A program made the translations under genes and the position numbers. DNA of 30,855 bases from IMG/VR virus record IMGVR_UViG_3300011115_000677, positions 1 to 30,855 of that record, one strand, 5' to 3'. This DNA is from a virus. Below are positions 28,467 to 30,855 of the stretch, piece by piece. The notes under the pieces are model-generated. The model was not told where the DNA came from, searched no databases, and saw only the letters and a program-made list of their open reading frames with translations. Position 1 is the stretch's first letter; the number at the start of each line of letters is the position of its first letter.

Positions 28467-28476
28467 GGGATTACAA
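28461..28476 (+). promoter_or_regulatory. Hairpin with SD in the loop, distal tail fibre
   Basis: TTGTAA-GGGA-TTACAA: perfect 6-bp stem with a GGGA loop, two bases before ATG 28479. The stop of the 44-aa gene (28464-28466) lies in the 5' arm, so a terminating ribosome would open it. Confidence 0.55.
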
Positions 28477-28478
28477 GC

Positions 28479-29921
28479 ATGTCTAAAAATATATTTCAGG
28501 TCTACCAAGACAACCCTATAGTAACCAACCAAGCAACCGATTTAATGTACTTTGGTCGCGCTCCTTATGGGCTTGGGGATGATACTGCAATGCAATTTTC
28601 AGATTTTGCAGCCCAATTTGGAAGCCCATTTACCCCATCTGCTTTGACAAAAACAGATGACAGTAATGTTACCTTAACGCTTGGTGGAACACCTGCAACA
28701 GCATTGCTTCAAGCAGTCTCATTAACCCTGGGTTGGACTGGGCAACTTTCAGTTGCTCGAGGTGGTACAGGTGCAAGTTCATTTATACCATTTTCTGTTG
28801 TTTGCGGTGGAACAACTTCGGGTGGCGCACTTCAAAGTGTTGTTGGCTTAGGAGCTGCTGGCGAACAGCTTACATCAAATGGCCCTGGGGCATTACCTAC
28901 ATGGCAAGCAGGAACGGTTATAACTCCGGCTGCAATGACTAAAACAGATGATACAAACGTCACCCTTACCCTTGGTGGCTCTCCTTCAACTTCATTATTA
29001 GCTGCAACTTCTCTTACTTTAGGTTGGACAGGTTTATTATCTCCAGCTCGAGGGGGAACAGGTATTAATAATGGAACAAATACCTTAACACTTGGCGGAA
29101 ACTTAACTACATCAGGGGCTTTTTCTTCTACCTTTACAATGACGGCCGCAACAAATGTTACATTCCCAACATCAGGAACCTTGGCAACAGTTGCAGGAAC
29201 CGTTTCAAGTATTACAGGAACCGCAAACCAAGTAATTGCCTCATCTTCAACGGGAGCCGTTACATTAAGCTTGCCTCAATCTATAGCAACAACAAGTGCA
29301 GTTAGCTTTGCATCTGTTCAATTCACTGGAAATAATGGTTTAATCGATTCCAATGGCAATAAAATATTATCGTTAAATCCACAATCTGGCGCAGTAAACT
29401 ATATTCAAGTACAAAATGGCAGTACGGGAAACGGACCTAATTTTCAAGCTGTTGGCTCAGATCCTAATGTCATTTTACAATTAACTGGCCAAGGAAATGG
29501 AGGGGTACAAGTTCAAGCAAGTGCGGCAGGTGGTTCGGTAGGCGCTGGCTATGTTGGTTATTTTGTATCAAGTGTCATTCCATTTGCATCAGCTATTAGT
29601 ATTAGTAATAATGCAGCGAAGAATTTAACTTCTATCACTATTAGTGCCGGAGACTGGGACATTTATGGAAATATCTATTTTAATCCTACAGGTATTGCAA
29701 GTAACGCTTTATGCTGGATAAGTTCTACAAGTGCTACAGTTCCTGATGCTTCTTTAGTAAATGGAATATCGGGTTCGGCAATTGGAGCTACGGCAATCTC
29801 TGCCCCATTTTTTCAAATATCGGTAAGTAGTAATACAACTATCTATTTATCTGGATTTTTAGCATTTAGTACTGGTACTGTTAATATGTGTGGTGGTTTA
29901 TATGCAAGAATAAGGCGTTAA
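28479..29921 (+). CDS. Distal tail fibre protein with 45-aa tandem repeats
   Basis: 480 aa. Two repeats, A55-A99 and A152-I196, share TKTDD-NVTLTLGG-P-T-LL, SLTLGWTG-LS-ARGGTG, the 'ARGGTG' fibre repeat common in phage tail fibres. A beta-helical shaft (about 200-370) follows. The C-terminal tip (about 380-480: NNAAKNLTSITISAGDWDIY, then ISVSSNTTIYLSGF) is a module widespread at the receptor end of phage and prophage fibres. Probably host recognition. DNA is AT-richer than in the upstream virion genes. Confidence 0.78.
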   Translation: MSKNIFQVYQDNPIVTNQATDLMYFGRAPYGLGDDTAMQFSDFAAQFGSPFTPSALTKTDDSNVTLTLGGTPATALLQAVSLTLGWTGQLSVARGGTGASSFIPFSVVCGGTTSGGALQSVVGLGAAGEQLTSNGPGALPTWQAGTVITPAAMTKTDDTNVTLTLGGSPSTSLLAATSLTLGWTGLLSPARGGTGINNGTNTLTLGGNLTTSGAFSSTFTMTAATNVTFPTSGTLATVAGTVSSITGTANQVIASSSTGAVTLSLPQSIATTSAVSFASVQFTGNNGLIDSNGNKILSLNPQSGAVNYIQVQNGSTGNGPNFQAVGSDPNVILQLTGQGNGGVQVQASAAGGSVGAGYVGYFVSSVIPFASAISISNNAAKNLTSITISAGDWDIYGNIYFNPTGIASNALCWISSTSATVPDASLVNGISGSAIGATAISAPFFQISVSSNTTIYLSGFLAFSTGTVNMCGGLYARIRR

Positions 29922-29922
29922 T

Positions 29923-30420
29923 ATGCATAATAAATTAAAATTTTTAAGTACTTTTTTTAGTATAATTATTAGTATAAATTCTTTTGCCTTCAATTTTTAT
30001 GAAGACAAAATAGAAAAATTATCATATATACCTTTGGACACTGGCCTGCCTTTTAAAAAGTATGTTTTATTTACCATTTATTTAAAAGAATTAAAGAAGG
30101 ATGACGTTTTATTAATTACTTCCGAATTCGAAGTTACAAATAATACAAATATAAATCTTATGATAGCATCTACTATAGAGCTTTGTGATTCTGAAAATTC
30201 AACAAATGGAATTATTGTAGACCCAAATAACGGTTTTAATATTAATCCACAGCAACATCATGGTGTAACAGTAAAATCACGTTTATTTAAAATTAATAAA
30301 GATATGACCGATAAATATATGAATGTAATAATTTGGACAGCAAGCTCTGCTGCTACATCACAAGATTATCTTAAAATCGAACCAAATTATGGACATTTAG
30401 ACGTTTTAATTATTAATTAA
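29923..30420 (+). CDS. Secreted beta-rich protein, AT-rich moron, 165 aa
   Basis: The N-terminus has lysines, then FLSTFFSIIISINSFAF, a signal peptide with likely cleavage near residue 22, rare in a virion operon. The mature part is a beta sandwich (DDVLLITSEFEVTNNTNINL; QQHHGVTVKSRLF; MNVIIWTASSAATSQDYLKI). Base composition is markedly AT-rich compared with the virion genes, which suggests separate acquisition. It follows the fibre gene by 1 bp with AAGGCG as SD. Possible roles: periplasmic or surface factor modifying the host, superinfection exclusion, or a fibre partner. No family recognised. Confidence 0.65.
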   Translation: MHNKLKFLSTFFSIIISINSFAFNFYEDKIEKLSYIPLDTGLPFKKYVLFTIYLKELKKDDVLLITSEFEVTNNTNINLMIASTIELCDSENSTNGIIVDPNNGFNINPQQHHGVTVKSRLFKINKDMTDKYMNVIIWTASSAATSQDYLKIEPNYGHLDVLIIN

Positions 30421-30434
30421 ATAGGGATTACAAC

Positions 30435-30653
30435 ATGAAATATGATTCAAATCAATTAAGTATGGAATTAGTGTCTTTAAACCATAACAAAGAATTAGCA
30501 TTCCAACAATATCATAAGATTTGTGGAGCTATAGAGATGTTAGAAGCCATGCAAAAAACTGCATTAGAACACGAAAAAGAAGAATCCAAAAATCTTGCAT
30601 TGGAAAAAAAGGGCGAGATGGAAATTCCTTTTGTACATATGGAAGATTGTTAA
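30435..30653 (+). CDS. Hypothetical protein, 72 aa
   Basis: AGGGA SD. Helical, charged (MELVSLNHNKELAFQQYHKI ... ALEHEKEESKNLALEKKGEM), probably a coiled coil. Last gene of the rightward late operon; its stop overlaps the stop of the convergent WGR-type gene. Function unknown. Confidence 0.6.
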   Translation: MKYDSNQLSMELVSLNHNKELAFQQYHKICGAIEMLEAMQKTALEHEKEESKNLALEKKGEMEIPFVHMEDC

Positions 30654-30855
30654 TTTATTAAGGGCGCAATGAGTTCGTACCCACGACTTTTGCGCCTTTT
30701 CATCATCTGTTCAATCGTTTTTTTTGCTTCTTCTTCGGAACACAATGAAATGCTTTTAGAACCACCGCGATTTGAATTACAACTACCCCAATGGTAATCG
30801 AGGACAATATTAGTAAATCCATTTTGTTTGACTGTTATTTGATAGAATCGGTCTT
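30650..30855 (-). CDS. WGR-domain-like protein, partial (C-terminal 67 aa)
   Basis: The frame enters from the right edge without a start. It reads FYQITVKQNGFTNIVLDYHW, then GSCNSNRGGSKSISL, SEEEAKKTIEQMMKRRKSRG and YELI. The order (F-Y-I-V strand, W-G at a turn, G-K--- strand, EEA helix, K---GY) is that of the WGR domain, a DNA/RNA-binding module known from PARPs and bacterial proteins. Here the motif is WGS instead of WGR. It belongs to the minus-strand operon and may continue the gene cut at the left edge. Confidence 0.65.
   Translation of the reverse strand, partial: DRFYQITVKQNGFTNIVLDYHWGSCNSNRGGSKSISLCSEEEAKKTIEQMMKRRKSRGYELIAPLIN
30662..30700 (+). terminator. Late-operon terminator inside the WGR gene
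   Basis: GGCGCAA (30663-30669) pairs with TTGCGCC (30690-30696). Inside, AGT and CGT pair with ACT and ACG. TTTT follows. A stable hairpin ending late transcription, placed within the 3' coding part of the convergent gene. Confidence 0.75.

Overview
The window is almost certainly a short-tailed (podovirus-type) dsDNA phage genome, complete or nearly so. Its late half follows the order of Salmonella phage P22: small and large terminase, portal, scaffold, coat, gp4-like tail accessory factor, gp10-like DNA-stabilisation protein, ejection proteins, tail spike and fibres. The DNA is moderately AT-rich, ORFs are tightly packed with many ATGA and TAATG overlaps, and Shine-Dalgarno (SD) sequences are usually AAGGA or GAGG. 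I see no integrase, attachment site, CI-like repressor, tRNA or rRNA. The host is not identifiable; family resemblances (P22 morphogenesis, lambda-type O/P replication, M15 endolysin) fit a gammaproteobacterium.

Layout. (1) 1-4905, minus strand: an early operon read right to left. It starts with a ribbon-helix-helix (RHH) regulator and several small proteins, then a recombination pair (Sak4-like RecA-fold ATPase and DUF669 SSB), a DUF2829/Tad2-like protein (a family with Thoeris anti-defence members), and a run of small Cys-rich proteins that reaches the left edge. (2) About 4906-5045: divergent control region with palindromic operators. (3) 5045-7814, plus strand: replication, with a lambda O-like initiator carrying four iterons inside its own gene, a P-like loader candidate and a VRR-NUC nuclease, closed by a terminator. 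(4) 7911-8591: promoter, endolysin and holin. (5) 8592-13618: small terminase, many small basic or Zn-ribbon proteins, large terminase, a coiled-coil protein and a second Tad2-like protein. (6) 13719-28285: virion genes, interrupted by a minus-strand HNH/endonuclease VII gene (15981-16352) between portal and scaffold. (7) 28332-30653: distal tail fibre and an AT-rich secreted-protein moron, ended by a strong terminator embedded in a convergent minus-strand WGR-type gene that leaves the right edge.

How it fits together. The RHH protein probably controls the divergent early promoters and perhaps, through further copies of the same ATATC-N2-GATAT motif, two sites at the packaging-gene module. 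Several late genes have their SD presented in the loop of a perfect hairpin. The ORFs cut by the two window ends lie on the same strand and would read into each other (off by one base) if the ends were joined, which hints at a circularly permuted genome of about 31 kb.
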